46,352 bases of DNA from Nitrospinota bacterium (GTDB lineage Bacteria; Nitrospinota; Nitrospinia; Nitrospinales; VA-1), in contig DUZG01000009.1 in NCBI GenBank assembly GCA_013349585.1, forward strand, positions 1 through 46,352. The letters run 5' to 3'. A model generated the notes under the pieces. That model was not told the DNA's origin. It saw only the letters and a list, made by a program, of their open reading frames with translations, and ran no database searches. Positions 24,019-33,158 of the stretch are shown piece by piece (the first letter of the stretch is position 1; every line of letters starts with the position of its first letter). The translations under genes were made by a program, and so were the position numbers.

Positions 24019-25539
24019 ATGCGCTCCCGTATCCAGGTAATCATCCTGGGAATTATCAGCCTGCTCCTCTATTTATTCCTAACTAAAATTTCAACCGAGT
24101 TCAATTGGGGAGAAGGTTATGCCGATCGCCCCATTCTCACTTATTTGGGAATTTATTTTTCGCTGTCGCTGCTCTTCTTTGCCGCCTGTTCTATTCTTTC
24201 AAAGCAACCCAATGACCGATTTATCTTTTGGGCAATGATTGCCTTCGGCCTGTTATTCAGGTTTTCTATTTTACCTGCACAGCAGATTCAAGAAGACGAT
24301 GTCTATCGTTACCTTTGGGATGGAAAGGTTTATGCCAACAACATTAATCCTTTCGAGTACTCTCCCTCTGAAGTTCATGAGTTTAAAGAATTGCGAATTC
24401 AGAATCCCGAAACTTATTACGAAGTTTATAACGAAAGAAATGAACGCGAATTGGAGCAACTGGCGGAATTGAAATGGGCAACACCGACATCTCTCAAATA
24501 TCTGGAAAGAGTAAATCATCCCAGCGTCCCCACCATTTATCCACCCATGGCTCAATATGTGTTCCGAGCGGTGCATTTTTTTCAGCCAGATAGCATTCTT
24601 GCTATGCGGATAGCTTTTCTAGTTTTTGATGTACTAGCTTTGTTCTTCATCTTAGGGATTCTTAGCAAGCTTGAATTGAATAAAAATATGAGCGGGGTCT
24701 ACTTTTGGTGCCCACTGATGATAAAAGAAACTTTCAACTCAACACATCTAGATATCATTGGTATTTCATTTCTATGCGGTTCGATTTATTTTCTGGTTCA
24801 TAATCGCCATACCTTGGCGACATTTTTTCTGGCGTTAGGTTTTCTGGGAAAGTTGTACCCAGCTATCTTGTTTCCACTTTATATTCAGGCTTGTTTTCAG
24901 CATTGTAGGAAGTCAGAGGGGAATCCCTGGCGGACTACAATCCTAAATTCCTTGTTTTTTGTCGGAATAATTATTTTAGGATATGTCCCCTTTATGGAAA
25001 TCGGACTTCATATGTTTGATGGCCTCAAAGCATATTCTCTTTATTGGCAAAGTAATGACAGCATTTTTGCCTGTCTGCTTTTTCTTTTCAAGAACCTGCC
25101 GGGAGATTTAAGCAGCATCACTTTTCTATCAAACTCCCTACCAGTTTTTTTGAGCAAGCTAACTGTAGTTTGCATTTTGATGGGAGTCTTAATCTGGCTT
25201 TTGTTAAAAAATACTTCACTCATTAAAGACCCTCAAATATTTTTGAAGCAGTTTTTTATTTTGATGGCATTGGTATTTTTGCTTAGCCCTATTCAAAACC
25301 CCTGGTACCTGTGTTGGGTCGTGCCTTTTTTATGTCTGTTTCCCAATCGTTCATGGATTCTTTTGACAGTACTGGTGGGACTCTATTACCTGGACTTCTA
25401 TTTTGATTACCAGGAAATTCAATCTTGGAGCCAATGGATTCCTTGGATTGAATACCTGCCTTTTTATCTATTATTGGCTTGGGATTTTCGTTATAAAAAT
25501 AAGACGCTGGAGACGAAAAAAAACAATGAAATGTCGTAA
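24019..25539 (+). CDS. GT-C type membrane glycosyltransferase-like protein
   Basis: This is a 506-residue integral membrane protein with about 11 membrane segments. After the second segment comes a loop with QIQEDDVYRYLWDGKVYANNINPFEYSP (positions ~91-118), the acidic DD-plus-RYxWDG layout of polyprenyl-phosphate-dependent GT-C enzymes (GT83/GT87 and mannosyltransferase-like). Then VNHPSVPTIYPPMAQYVF (~160-177) and a later FLGKLYPAILFPLY follow. It would move a sugar from a lipid carrier on the outer face of the inner membrane. The substrate is unknown. It stands between the signalling pseudogenes and a pentapeptide gene, with no clear operon partner. Confidence 0.75.
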   Translation: MRSRIQVIILGIISLLLYLFLTKISTEFNWGEGYADRPILTYLGIYFSLSLLFFAACSILSKQPNDRFIFWAMIAFGLLFRFSILPAQQIQEDDVYRYLWDGKVYANNINPFEYSPSEVHEFKELRIQNPETYYEVYNERNERELEQLAELKWATPTSLKYLERVNHPSVPTIYPPMAQYVFRAVHFFQPDSILAMRIAFLVFDVLALFFILGILSKLELNKNMSGVYFWCPLMIKETFNSTHLDIIGISFLCGSIYFLVHNRHTLATFFLALGFLGKLYPAILFPLYIQACFQHCRKSEGNPWRTTILNSLFFVGIIILGYVPFMEIGLHMFDGLKAYSLYWQSNDSIFACLLFLFKNLPGDLSSITFLSNSLPVFLSKLTVVCILMGVLIWLLLKNTSLIKDPQIFLKQFFILMALVFLLSPIQNPWYLCWVVPFLCLFPNRSWILLTVLVGLYYLDFYFDYQEIQSWSQWIPWIEYLPFYLLLAWDFRYKNKTLETKKNNEMS

Positions 25540-25617
25540 CAAATTTCACTTATTAAGAAGGGTGGTAATAGTTATAGTCAAAAATATTAAAGCCCGCCCC
25601 AATCGGATTAAACTTCA

Positions 25618-25995
25618 ATGGCAAATATAACAGTAGAAGAAGTCAGAAGGTTACTCATCACCAAGAGTATCACCCACTCCAATAATATGGATCTTTCGGG
25701 GTTGGGTTTTAGTGGATTGACTCTTGCCGTGGCGAACTTCAGCGGTAGGAGATTGATTAAAACTAAATTTGTTAAGACTTTTCTGTCCAAATATAATTTT
25801 CAAGGGGCAAACTTGACGGATGCAGATTTTACCACCGCGAATCTTAAAGAAGCAGATTTGAGCCGCGCCACTCTTGAGAATATCACCTTAAGCAGGGTGA
25901 ATTTGACGAAAGCTAATTTGACCTCTGCTACAACCAGTAAAACAAACTTCAAAAATGAAAAATTCATTGGCACCATTGGCTACAAACCTTCCTAA
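25618..25995 (+). CDS. Pentapeptide-repeat protein
   Basis: This 125-residue protein has about twelve A(D/N)LXX-type units: YNFQG ANLTD ADFTT ANLKE ADLSR ATLEN ITLSR VNLTK ANLTS (written here with gaps), in residues ~60-110. These form a right-handed quadrilateral beta helix. No signal peptide is visible. Some family members mimic DNA and protect gyrase, but most are unassigned. The start of the 125 residues is ATG 25618. The gene ends directly against the convergent HAD gene (25995/25996). Confidence 0.8.
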   Translation: MANITVEEVRRLLITKSITHSNNMDLSGLGFSGLTLAVANFSGRRLIKTKFVKTFLSKYNFQGANLTDADFTTANLKEADLSRATLENITLSRVNLTKANLTSATTSKTNFKNEKFIGTIGYKPS

Positions 25996-26691
25996 TCAAA
26001 CCAGCTCTAAAAAAGATTTAACCTTGGGTTGAATAGAATCATCGAACCGGTTATCACGGTCAAGTAGAATTCCGTGAATCCCTACATTTCGCGCGCCAAC
26101 GATATCTGTTTTAACTTCATCCCCAATATGGCAAGCCTCGTGAGGTTTAACACCGCTTAGTCGCAAAGCTTCTTCGAATATTTTTTTATCCGGTTTAGCA
26201 GAACCCACCATTGCCGAAGGAAGAATGAATTTAAAATGATCTGCAAGTTCTAAATTCTTCAGTGTCGATATCAGTCGAGAATCCCAATTCGAAATAACAC
26301 CTAGAATAATTCCTCGCTCTTTTAGTTTTTCAAAAATTCTAGACTCGATCACATCTTCGTGGATCTTCCAATTGGAACCATCACGGAATACTTCAAAGAT
26401 CAGTTCAAAATATTCATCGAAACGGTCGAGTCCTCCAAGAGGTTGAAAAACTTCAAACACCATATCTTTCCAGAATTTTTCTTCCACCTTTGGCCCAGAC
26501 TTATTTCCTAAAGATTCGATGCCCCCCACTTTTTTCCACTCCGAACGGAACCCTTTATTGAGCTCATCAGGCGTCCCGGAAAATCCAAAATCACGGGCAT
26601 GCTTGGCATATACATCACCCACCGAAGGATGAGCACGAATCAAAGTTCCCCCAACATCGAAGAACACAGCTTTAAAAGAAGTAAGAGGCAC
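25996..26691 (-). CDS. HAD-superfamily hydrolase
   Basis: The protein has 231 residues with the HAD motifs in order: FFDVGGTLIRAHPS (~10-23, nucleophile Asp), VISNWDSR (~138-145), SAKPDKKIFEEAL (~168-180, the motif III lysine) and HIGDEVKTDIVGARNVG (~188-204). The usual second Asp of motif I (DxDGT) is Gly (DVGGT), as in several HDHD3/YjjG-like members, so catalysis may be weak or use another residue. The substrate is unknown; nucleotide or sugar phosphates are typical. The start is GTG 26691. Confidence 0.85.
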   Translation of the reverse strand: MPLTSFKAVFFDVGGTLIRAHPSVGDVYAKHARDFGFSGTPDELNKGFRSEWKKVGGIESLGNKSGPKVEEKFWKDMVFEVFQPLGGLDRFDEYFELIFEVFRDGSNWKIHEDVIESRIFEKLKERGIILGVISNWDSRLISTLKNLELADHFKFILPSAMVGSAKPDKKIFEEALRLSGVKPHEACHIGDEVKTDIVGARNVGIHGILLDRDNRFDDSIQPKVKSFLELV

Positions 26692-26794
26692 GTCTTATTT
26701 TCCTTAATTTTTATAAAATAGGTTTCTTAAAGTAACAGAAAATATTTTAGACGCCGAATGTAAATTTTTAAGAGATATAAGCGGATATATTTCT

Positions 26795-26938
26795 CGTCAT
26801 TGCAAAGAGTCGGAGGCGATGTGGCGATGTGGCGATCTAGCATAAACAAAAGAACGTCTTTGACAAAACAACTTACCGATAAAGTGGAATATTATTCAGT
26901 CTGGATCGCCGCACTCCCTCTGGTCTTTCGTGATGACA
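26795..26938. repeat. REP-like imperfect palindromic element 1
   Basis: The left arm begins CGTCATTGCAAAGAGTCGGA and runs to GTGGCGATCTAG. The right arm, read in reverse complement, begins TGTCATCACGAAAGACCAGA and runs to GCGGCGATCCAG. The arms match over ~38 bases with small differences and enclose ~65 bases. GTCATTGC...GGCGATCT is the pattern of palindromic intergenic repeats found in many bacteria. The left arm contains a short GATGTGGC duplication. Confidence 0.75.
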
Positions 26939-27074
26939 TGCGGAGGGGGGGGTATCCTATTTTTTCTTATTTTTTAGGGGAGGTATATCACACCGGTCCT
27001 CTTTGAGAAAGAGGGGGATCAATTAGAGTAACCCCTTCCCTTTTCAGGGGGATGGCTATCAATCTACGTCAACG

Positions 27075-27145
27075 CAAGCCGCGAAGTGGTGTGGCGATCT
27101 AATTTTTTATGAATTGGTTCGTCACCTTTGGTTCCTCACAATGAG
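27075..27145. repeat. REP-like palindromic element 2 (diverged)
   Basis: The left arm CGCAAGCCGCGAAGTGGTGT continues into GGCGATCT. The right arm, TTGGTTCGTCACCTTTGG then TTCCTCACAATGAG, is the complementary type of end for this repeat class (GGAACC...GGTGACGAA). The two arms are from variant copies, so pairing is weaker than in element 1. Confidence 0.6.
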
Positions 27146-27198
27146 GCTCAATGTAACCGTTTCTAGAAACTTGAGGGTAATTGTCTCGCAGTAAAAGA

Positions 27199-27222
27199 AT
27201 AGACCTATTGGGCTGCGGGGCC
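27199..27222 (-). repeat. Dispersed 3'-end motif, copy after the FabF-like gene
   Basis: On the minus strand the stop TAG is followed by GCCCCGCAGCCCAATAGGTC. This shares CCAATAGGTC with the copy after hisG. A GCGGG/CCCGC hairpin overlaps the stop codon. Confidence 0.4.
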
Positions 27223-28457
27223 TATCCCGCAAACTTTTTTACTATTAAGACGGAGTTGATGCCAAACATGCCGAAGGAGTTATTCATGATGTAGTTTACA
27301 GAGGGGAGTTTTTCTGGAGCGTTGGCAACGAGATTATTCACTGCACATTCCGGGTCGAGGTCGTCGAGATTGATGGTGGGGTGAACCATATTATCTTCAA
27401 AGGCGGGTAAGTTACCGGACAATTCCAAAGTGCCTGCTGCGCCCATAGTGTGACCTATAAAACTTTTTGTATTATTAACGCGGGTTTTGCTTTCGTTGCC
27501 GAACACATCGCGAATGGCTTTGGTTTCTTGAATGTCTCCCATTTGCGTTGCGGTTGCGTGAGCGTTGAGGATATCTATGTCGTTGGGTTTGAGTCCGGCT
27601 CGGTCGAGAGCCAGGCGCATACATTGAGTCTGCCTGCCGGGATCGGGCAAAATATAATCTACTGCATCTGAATTTGTTGCATGGCCTACAATTTCTCCAT
27701 AAATTTTTGCGCCGCGTTTTTCGGCATCTTCCAAACGTTCAAGAGTGTAGACGCAACCGCCTTCAGAACAAACAATTCCATTTCGGTTTTTATCGAACGG
27801 GCGACTGGCTTTTGTTGGGTCTTCGTGCTCTGCAAGCGCGCCTTCACTTTTGAAGCTGGCAAAAATTCCAAAGGTATGGATGCTTTCGGAAACGCCCCCG
27901 GCTAATGCCAGATCGACTTCCCCTAGTCGCAACATTTGTACTCCCTGAATGACGCCCATATTTCCAGCGGCACAGGCCGCGCCAATGGTGTAATGCGGAC
28001 CAGTGATTTTCATATTCAAGGTAACTTCACCGGCGGGATTGTTAGATACGGTTCTAGGGTTATGATGATGCGACCAGTACTTCACATCGTAATCGTATTT
28101 GCTAATATTGTAGACTTCGTTTTCTGTTTCTACATTTCCGTGTTCTGTTGTTCCCAGATAAACACCCACTCTTGAACGGTCAATTGCTTCAAGGTCTATA
28201 TTTGCATCGGCAAACGCTTCTCGTGAACAGTAAATGGAAACCGAACCCACTCGGGTTCCTCGACGTCGTTCCTTTTTTTTCTGGTATTTGAGTTCGTCAA
28301 AATCACAAACTCCGGCTAGCACTTTACCCATATAACGGGTTTCGTATTCCTGCACTCCCGATACTCCATTGAGCAGATTGTGTCGAAACTCTTTCGGGTT
28401 GTTGCCGTTAGGGGCTGTCAGCCCGATACCTGTTATGACTATGCGTGAGTTAATCAT
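27222..28457 (-). CDS. Beta-ketoacyl-ACP synthase, FabF-like
   Basis: This is a condensing enzyme that extends acyl chains on acyl carrier protein. The 411 residues carry the thiolase-fold Cys-His-His triad: TIGAACAAGNMGV (~154-166, catalytic Cys), LNAHATATQMGD (~302-313) and KSFIGHTMGAAGTLEL (~336-351). Compared with E. coli FabF the motifs read AACAAG for TACATG and NAHATAT for NAHGTST. It is therefore a divergent KASII relative, and a role outside bulk fatty-acid synthesis is possible. It is last in the rpsB-to-dxr transcription unit, 2 bases after ispF, which suggests coupled expression. Confidence 0.88.
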   Translation of the reverse strand: MINSRIVITGIGLTAPNGNNPKEFRHNLLNGVSGVQEYETRYMGKVLAGVCDFDELKYQKKKERRRGTRVGSVSIYCSREAFADANIDLEAIDRSRVGVYLGTTEHGNVETENEVYNISKYDYDVKYWSHHHNPRTVSNNPAGEVTLNMKITGPHYTIGAACAAGNMGVIQGVQMLRLGEVDLALAGGVSESIHTFGIFASFKSEGALAEHEDPTKASRPFDKNRNGIVCSEGGCVYTLERLEDAEKRGAKIYGEIVGHATNSDAVDYILPDPGRQTQCMRLALDRAGLKPNDIDILNAHATATQMGDIQETKAIRDVFGNESKTRVNNTKSFIGHTMGAAGTLELSGNLPAFEDNMVHPTINLDDLDPECAVNNLVANAPEKLPSVNYIMNNSFGMFGINSVLIVKKFAG

Positions 28458-28459
28458 TC

Positions 28460-28954
28460 TTAATTGACCGTCTTCGTTAACAATGCAACTGCGTATGCAG
28501 CAATGCCTTCTTCCTTGCCTGCGAATCCTAATTTTTCTGTTGTTGTGGCTTTTATATTTATTTGACCTATGTCTATTGCCATGGCCTGTGAAATATTCTT
28601 TTTCATGTCAGGTAAAAACGGAGCCAGTTTTGGTTTTTGCGCAACGATGATGGTATCGATATTGGAAACTTCAAACCCTTTATCTCTGCAAGTTGCGGTA
28701 ACTTTCTCCAATAAAATTAGACTGGAGATGCCTTTCCACTGTGAGTCGGTATCCGGGAAATGGGCACCAATATCACCTGCACCAACGGCTCCCAGAAGAG
28801 CATCGCATAATGCGTGTAGCAGAACATCGGCATCGGAATGCCCATCGAGTCCGGTCGAATGTGGGATATCAATACCGCCGAGTATCAGCTTTCTTCCTGC
28901 AACCAGGCGGTGCACATCGTAACCATTACCAATACGAATTATAGGTGAGTTCAT
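28460..28954 (-). CDS. ispF: 2-C-methyl-D-erythritol 2,4-cyclodiphosphate synthase
   Basis: IspF makes the cyclodiphosphate of the MEP pathway and works as a zinc trimer. The 164 residues show GNGYDVHRL (~8-16, metal-binding Asp and His), DGHSDADVLLHALCDALLGA (~37-56) and GDIGAHFPDTDSQW (~61-74). A C-terminal TTEKLGFAGKEEGIAAYA motif follows. It lies 83 bases downstream of dxr and just before the FabF-like gene. Confidence 0.96.
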   Translation of the reverse strand: MNSPIIRIGNGYDVHRLVAGRKLILGGIDIPHSTGLDGHSDADVLLHALCDALLGAVGAGDIGAHFPDTDSQWKGISSLILLEKVTATCRDKGFEVSNIDTIIVAQKPKLAPFLPDMKKNISQAMAIDIGQINIKATTTEKLGFAGKEEGIAAYAVALLTKTVN

Positions 28955-29006
28955 CTTAGGAAATTTTATTGAAAATTTCTATCCAGAAGCTTTAATATTA
29001 TAGTAT

Positions 29007-29030
29007 CTCGAACACTAGCCCCGACCTATT
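29007..29030 (-). repeat. Dispersed 3'-end motif, copy after dxr
   Basis: On the minus strand the dxr stop is in CACTAG and is followed by CGTGCGCAATAGGTCG and then GGGCTAGTGTTCGAG. The CACTAG-(G)CGTG-AATAGGTCG order is shared with the hisG 3' end. Confidence 0.45.
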
Positions 29031-29037
29031 GCGCACG

Positions 29038-30192
29038 CTAGTGAGTTACGGTGATTAGTTTTGTAGTTTCTTCGCGTGCCCATCGATCGGCTTCCAATAC
29101 ATCCTGTAAATCGTTTAAAGGAGATGGACGGTGGTTATGCATAACCATACGAATGATTTCTGCGATATCTTTATATGGGATGAGTTCATCGAGGAATGCC
29201 TGCACCGCAATTTCATTTGCAGCATTGAGTATGGCAGGCATGGTTTGCCCCATTTCCAGTGCGTCAATTGCCAACTGCAAGCAGGGGAATCGTTCAAAAT
29301 CGGGTGCTTCAAAGGTCAGGGCACCCATTGTTGCCAAGTCCAGCGATGGCAAATTACATTCAAATCGATCCGGATGGGTTAATGCGTAGGCAATCGGTAC
29401 GCGCATATCAGGGAGACCTAACTGTGCCATGATGGAGGTATCTACAAATTCTATCATTGAGTGGATGATACTTTGTGCATGCACAATGATTTCGACTGGA
29501 GTGTCGAGACCAAACAACCACTTGGCTTCTATATATTCTAACCCCTTATTCATCATGGTGGATGAATCGATTGTTATTTTTGCACCCATATCCCAGTTCG
29601 GGTGCTTGAGCGCATCTTTCACTGTTACGGTTTCCATTTGTTCGAGACTGAAGGTGCGGAAGGGCCCGCCTGATGCAGTCAGAATAATTTTTTTGATGCG
29701 TTCTTTTTTCTCGCCATTCAATGCCTGAAAAATAGCACTGTGTTCACTGTCGATAGGAATGATTTGCGAGTTTGTTTTCTCCGCTTCTTTGAGAACAAGT
29801 TCCCCCGCAATAACTAGAGTTTCTTTATTTGCCAGAGCAAGATTTTTTCCTGCTTTCAGAGCTTCAATTGCGGGTATGAGACCGGCACTACCTACAACAC
29901 CGGAAACAACTACGTCGACTTCTGAAAGGGTTGCGACTGCAATAGAACCTTCTTCCCGTGGAATTATTTCTACATCTAGATCAGCAACGCGTTCTTTCAG
30001 AGTTGCAATTTTTGTTGTATCGAATAAAGAGGCTACTTTAGGTTTGAACTTTCGCACTTGTTCGGCGAACAAATCGACATTGCTTCCTGCCGACATAGCC
30101 AGAACTTGGAAACTTTCGGGATTACGCTCAACCACATCCAGTGTGTTTACCCCAATCGAACCTGTAGAACCAAGAAGAGAGATTTTTTTCAT
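29038..30192 (-). CDS. dxr: 1-deoxy-D-xylulose 5-phosphate reductoisomerase
   Basis: This is the committed MEP-pathway enzyme, forming MEP with NADPH and a divalent metal. The 384 residues show LLGSTGSIGVNTLDV (~6-20, NADPH fold), ALANKETLV (~118-126), IPIDSEHSAIFQ (~145-156, metal site), TASGGPFR (~171-178), HPNWDMGAKITIDSSTMMNKGLE (positions ~196-218) and HAQSIIHSMIEF. The length is normal. It starts 6 bases after cdsA. Confidence 0.96.
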   Translation of the reverse strand: MKKISLLGSTGSIGVNTLDVVERNPESFQVLAMSAGSNVDLFAEQVRKFKPKVASLFDTTKIATLKERVADLDVEIIPREEGSIAVATLSEVDVVVSGVVGSAGLIPAIEALKAGKNLALANKETLVIAGELVLKEAEKTNSQIIPIDSEHSAIFQALNGEKKERIKKIILTASGGPFRTFSLEQMETVTVKDALKHPNWDMGAKITIDSSTMMNKGLEYIEAKWLFGLDTPVEIIVHAQSIIHSMIEFVDTSIMAQLGLPDMRVPIAYALTHPDRFECNLPSLDLATMGALTFEAPDFERFPCLQLAIDALEMGQTMPAILNAANEIAVQAFLDELIPYKDIAEIIRMVMHNHRPSPLNDLQDVLEADRWAREETTKLITVTH

Positions 30193-30198
30193 ATATTT

Positions 30199-30993
30199 TT
30201 AGGCTGTAAGGAAAATCTGGTAATAACAATAAAAACCCGGGCCGACAAACAAAAGACTGTCGATGCGATCCAAAACCCCTCCATGTCCCGGAATCAGGGT
30301 TCCGGAATCTTTGACCTGACAATTGCGTTTTATTAGCGATTCTGCTAAATCGCCAAACTGACCGATAATACCGCAAATAAACGCTACAATCAAACAATGG
30401 ATTAGGGGAATCTCATTGAAGAACAAGCTACTTGCCAAAAGGGCAGCTATTAAAGTCCCCATTACATTGGCGATGGCTCCTGCAATTGTTTTATTGGGAC
30501 TAACCACTTCAAGCAGTTTGCGATCTCCCAGTTTACGACCGACGTAAAATGCTGCTGTATCTCCCGCCCAGACAAACAATAATATAAATACGATCATTTG
30601 CCGGCCTCCTTCCAGATTGCTAATTAAAAGGAAGTATCCGCCTAGTCCCGCCGTATAAAGAATTCCAAACAGCGTGTAGGAAATGGAGTCGAGTGCTACG
30701 CGCACATTTTTTTCTCTGAGACACCAAACTATAAACAATGTGAGAGGAATGAAAACGCCAAACAGCGATAAAAATTTCGGGATAAAAAACACGACGCCAA
30801 GGAGAAAAGAACTCAAAACCAAACCTTGAATTGGGAACCCACACACCCCGGCATTGGCAATCATGGAAAAATATTCGTGCGTGGCAATTAGAACTATGGA
30901 TGCAATCAAGAAAAAAAATAAACTGGGATGGCCATATAATATTATCCCAAGCACTATGGGGATTGCTATGACTCCGCTAATAACGCGTTCCAA
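30199..30993 (-). CDS. cdsA: Phosphatidate cytidylyltransferase
   Basis: CdsA activates phosphatidic acid with CTP to CDP-diacylglycerol, the precursor of all common phospholipids. It is a 264-residue inner-membrane protein with about seven segments. The C-terminal CDS signature is readable: WAGDTAAFYVGRKLGDRKL (~140-158), SPNKTIAGAIAN, then RNCQVKDSGTLIPGHGGVLDRIDSL (positions ~223-247). The start is TTG with AGGAG 6 bases upstream. It lies between uppS and dxr in the standard order. Confidence 0.95.
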   Translation of the reverse strand: MERVISGVIAIPIVLGIILYGHPSLFFFLIASIVLIATHEYFSMIANAGVCGFPIQGLVLSSFLLGVVFFIPKFLSLFGVFIPLTLFIVWCLREKNVRVALDSISYTLFGILYTAGLGGYFLLISNLEGGRQMIVFILLFVWAGDTAAFYVGRKLGDRKLLEVVSPNKTIAGAIANVMGTLIAALLASSLFFNEIPLIHCLIVAFICGIIGQFGDLAESLIKRNCQVKDSGTLIPGHGGVLDRIDSLLFVGPGFYCYYQIFLTA

Positions 30994-31064
30994 AGTTTTC
31001 TCCTAAACGGATTTAAAATTTATTTTGTTGAGAAATTAGACGGGGTGGTCATTAAAATTTTCAA

Positions 31065-31820
31065 TCAGGCTTTTGCGATTTGTTCTTGGGTCATTCCAAA
31101 CCGGCGGTCTCGACCTTGATAATCGACGATAGCATTTATAAAATCCTCTTCTGTAAAATCGGGCCACAAAACATCATTATAATGCAATTCTGTGTAGGCA
31201 CTTTGATAAAGAAGAAAATTGCTGATTCTTCTTTCTCCGCTGGTTCTTATTAATAGGTCCGGATCAGGAATTGGGTGAGTGGAAAGAAAGGACTCAAACA
31301 GTGAAGGGTCGATATCCTCTGGTAAAATTTGTCCTTCTTTTACCATTTGTGCCACTTTTCTCACCGCATCCATAATTTCCTGTCTGCCACCATAGCTCAA
31401 GGCGAGGGTGAGAATCATTCCGCTATTGTTTCGTGTCTCATCAATGGAGTATTGAATCAATTTTTGTATAGATGCTGGTAGCTCTTCGATATGCCCAATG
31501 GTATTGAACTTAATATTTTCTTCTTTCATTCTATTCAATTCTTTTTTGAGGAAATGCTCCAGGATTTTCATCAGGGTGCCGATTTCGGTAGAGGGGCGGT
31601 TCCAGTTTTCATCGGAGAAGGAGTACAGAGTCAATGCTTCGAGATTGAGTTTACAACCCAGGGAAACAATACGATCTACGACTTTTACGCCTGCCCAATG
31701 ACCTTCAACTCGGGGGCGAGAATTCTTTTGTGCCCACCGACCATTGCCATCCATAATAACGGCAATATGTTTGGGCAATCGATGTGGATCAATTTTTTCC
31801 TGCGACTGTGATTCAACCAA
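31065..31820 (-). CDS. uppS: Undecaprenyl diphosphate synthase
   Basis: UppS makes the C55 lipid carrier for peptidoglycan and O-antigen. At 251 residues it is normal. It shows HIAVIMDGNGRWAQ (~18-31, catalytic Asp), LYSFSDENWNRP (~66-77), ALSYGGRQEI (~141-150) and PDLLIRTSGERRISNFLLYQSAYTEL (positions ~186-211). The start is TTG with AGGAG 8 bases upstream. It lies 58 bases downstream of frr. It is likely to supply a carrier for the GT-C enzymes of this window, which is inference. Confidence 0.96.
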   Translation of the reverse strand: MVESQSQEKIDPHRLPKHIAVIMDGNGRWAQKNSRPRVEGHWAGVKVVDRIVSLGCKLNLEALTLYSFSDENWNRPSTEIGTLMKILEHFLKKELNRMKEENIKFNTIGHIEELPASIQKLIQYSIDETRNNSGMILTLALSYGGRQEIMDAVRKVAQMVKEGQILPEDIDPSLFESFLSTHPIPDPDLLIRTSGERRISNFLLYQSAYTELHYNDVLWPDFTEEDFINAIVDYQGRDRRFGMTQEQIAKA

Positions 31821-31878
31821 GAAGAGAACTCCTGAATAAACCCGGTAGATATCAAAAAAATTGATAATGGATGAGCGG

Positions 31879-32436
31879 TTAAACTTCTAGAATGTCTTTC
31901 TCTTTTGCCTGGACGATTTTATCTACTTCTGCCACAAATTTGTCGGTAATTTTCTGGGTTTCATCCTGGCCCTTATGGCTTTCGTCCTCAGAGATATCAT
32001 TTTTCTTTTCAGATTGCTTGAGTTTTTCGTTGATATCCCTCCGAACATTTCGGATAGACACCTTACATTCCTCAGATTGCTTTTTTACTAGCTTGACCAG
32101 TTGCTGCCTTCTTTCGCTGGTAAGCGGCGGAATAGACAATCGTATTACCTTGCCATCATTGTTAGGAGTCAAACCCAGGTCGGAAGCTTGAATTGCTTTT
32201 TCGATATCCTTGAGGATCGTTGCCTCCCAAGGTTGCACCGTTAAGGTCGAGCTGTCAGGGGATCCCAGAGTGGCGACTTGTTTTAACGGAGTGGGATTGC
32301 CGTAATAATCAACCATCAGATCATCAAGTAATGCCACCGATGCCTGTCCAGTTCTTAATTTCCCCAACTCATGAAACAAGTGATCGATTGCGCTTTTCAT
32401 CTTCTGGTCAGCTTCTTGAATTATTTCTGTCACCAT
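31879..32436 (-). CDS. frr: Ribosome recycling factor
   Basis: RRF, with EF-G, splits the ribosome after termination. The 185 residues form the three-helix and beta-domain layout. Domain I begins IQEADQKMKSAIDHLFHELGKLRTGQAS. Domain II contains YYGNPTPLKQVATLGSPDSSTLTVQPW (positions ~44-70). The C-terminal helix includes RRDINEKLKQSEKKNDISEDESHKGQDETQKITD. It lies 2 bases after pyrH. Confidence 0.96.
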   Translation of the reverse strand: MVTEIIQEADQKMKSAIDHLFHELGKLRTGQASVALLDDLMVDYYGNPTPLKQVATLGSPDSSTLTVQPWEATILKDIEKAIQASDLGLTPNNDGKVIRLSIPPLTSERRQQLVKLVKKQSEECKVSIRNVRRDINEKLKQSEKKNDISEDESHKGQDETQKITDKFVAEVDKIVQAKEKDILEV

Positions 32437-32438
32437 TT

Positions 32439-33158
32439 TTACGCCCCCACGGTTGTGCCAAGTTTTTCACCCAACAATACTCTTTTAATACTATACCTTT
32501 GATTCACGTTGAATATCACCATTGGCAACTTGTTATCCATGCATAGAGAAACGGAAGTCGAATCCATGACTTTCAGTCCTTTTTTTAACACTTCAATATA
32601 TGTCAATTCTTCATATTTGACTGCAGACTTGTCTATCCTAGGGTCGGAACTATAAATCCCGTCTACTTTAGTCGCTTTAAAAATCACATCGGCACCGATT
32701 TCCATCGCCCTCAAGGAAGCTGCGGTATCGGTGGTGAAATAAGGGTTGCCAGTTCCCCCCGCAAAAATAACGACTCGGCCTTTTTCCAGGTGCCGGACTG
32801 CCTTGCGGCGAACATAAGCTTCGGCCACAGCTTGAATTTCGATTGCGGTCTGAACTCGAGTAGGAATACCAGCCTGCTCCAGTGCAGCTTGAAGAGCCAA
32901 CGCGTTGATAACCGTTGCCAGCATACCCATATAGTCGCCTGTCGTCCGCTCAATACCAATATCACTTAAAGAAGCGCCACGAAGTATGTTTCCTCCGCCT
33001 ATTACAATGGCAATTTCAACCCCCAGGTCTTTGGCTGCTTTGATCTCTTCAGTAATATTTTTCAGAGCATGTCCGTGAAGACCAAAATCCCCTTCTTCAT
33101 CAACCAGACTTTCACCGCCCAGTTTCAGGAGCACTCTTTTATAAACGGCTTCTGACAT
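32439..33158 (-). CDS. pyrH: UMP kinase
   Basis: PyrH phosphorylates UMP to UDP as a hexamer. It is an amino-acid-kinase-fold protein of 239 residues. It shows [11 protein letters not shown] (~8-18), [15 protein letters not shown] (~48-62), [19 protein letters not shown] (~72-90), [20 protein letters not shown] (positions ~131-150) and [12 protein letters not shown]. The start overlaps the tsf stop (TAATG), so they are translationally coupled. Confidence 0.96.
   Translation of the reverse strand: MSEAVYKRVLLKLGGESLVDEEGDFGLHGHALKNITEEIKAAKDLGVEIAIVIGGGNILRGASLSDIGIERTTGDYMGMLATVINALALQAALEQAGIPTRVQTAIEIQAVAEAYVRRKAVRHLEKGRVVIFAGGTGNPYFTTDTAASLRAMEIGADVIFKATKVDGIYSSDPRIDKSAVKYEELTYIEVLKKGLKVMDSTSVSLCMDNKLPMVIFNVNQRYSIKRVLLGEKLGTTVGA

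Larger units (their letters stand above)
26692..27221. other. Non-coding repeat-bearing spacer
   Basis: 530 bases lie between the HAD gene and the FabF-like gene, without a believable gene. They hold two REP-like palindromic elements (26795-26938 and 27075-27145), a G/C-homopolymer-rich stretch between them (about 26941-27060) and, next to the fabF stop, a 3'-motif copy. Confidence 0.7.

Noticed and set aside
26800-27006. Possible 68-residue protein in the spacer
   Set aside because: It lies wholly inside the REP-like element and the G-run block, has no family resemblance and no ribosome site.
29759-30202. Long open frame antisense to dxr (also similar ones antisense to hppA, ispF and cdsA)
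   Set aside because: These are shadows of strongly conserved genes on the other strand, rich in Arg, Ser and Thr as expected from codon mirroring, with no recognisable domain.
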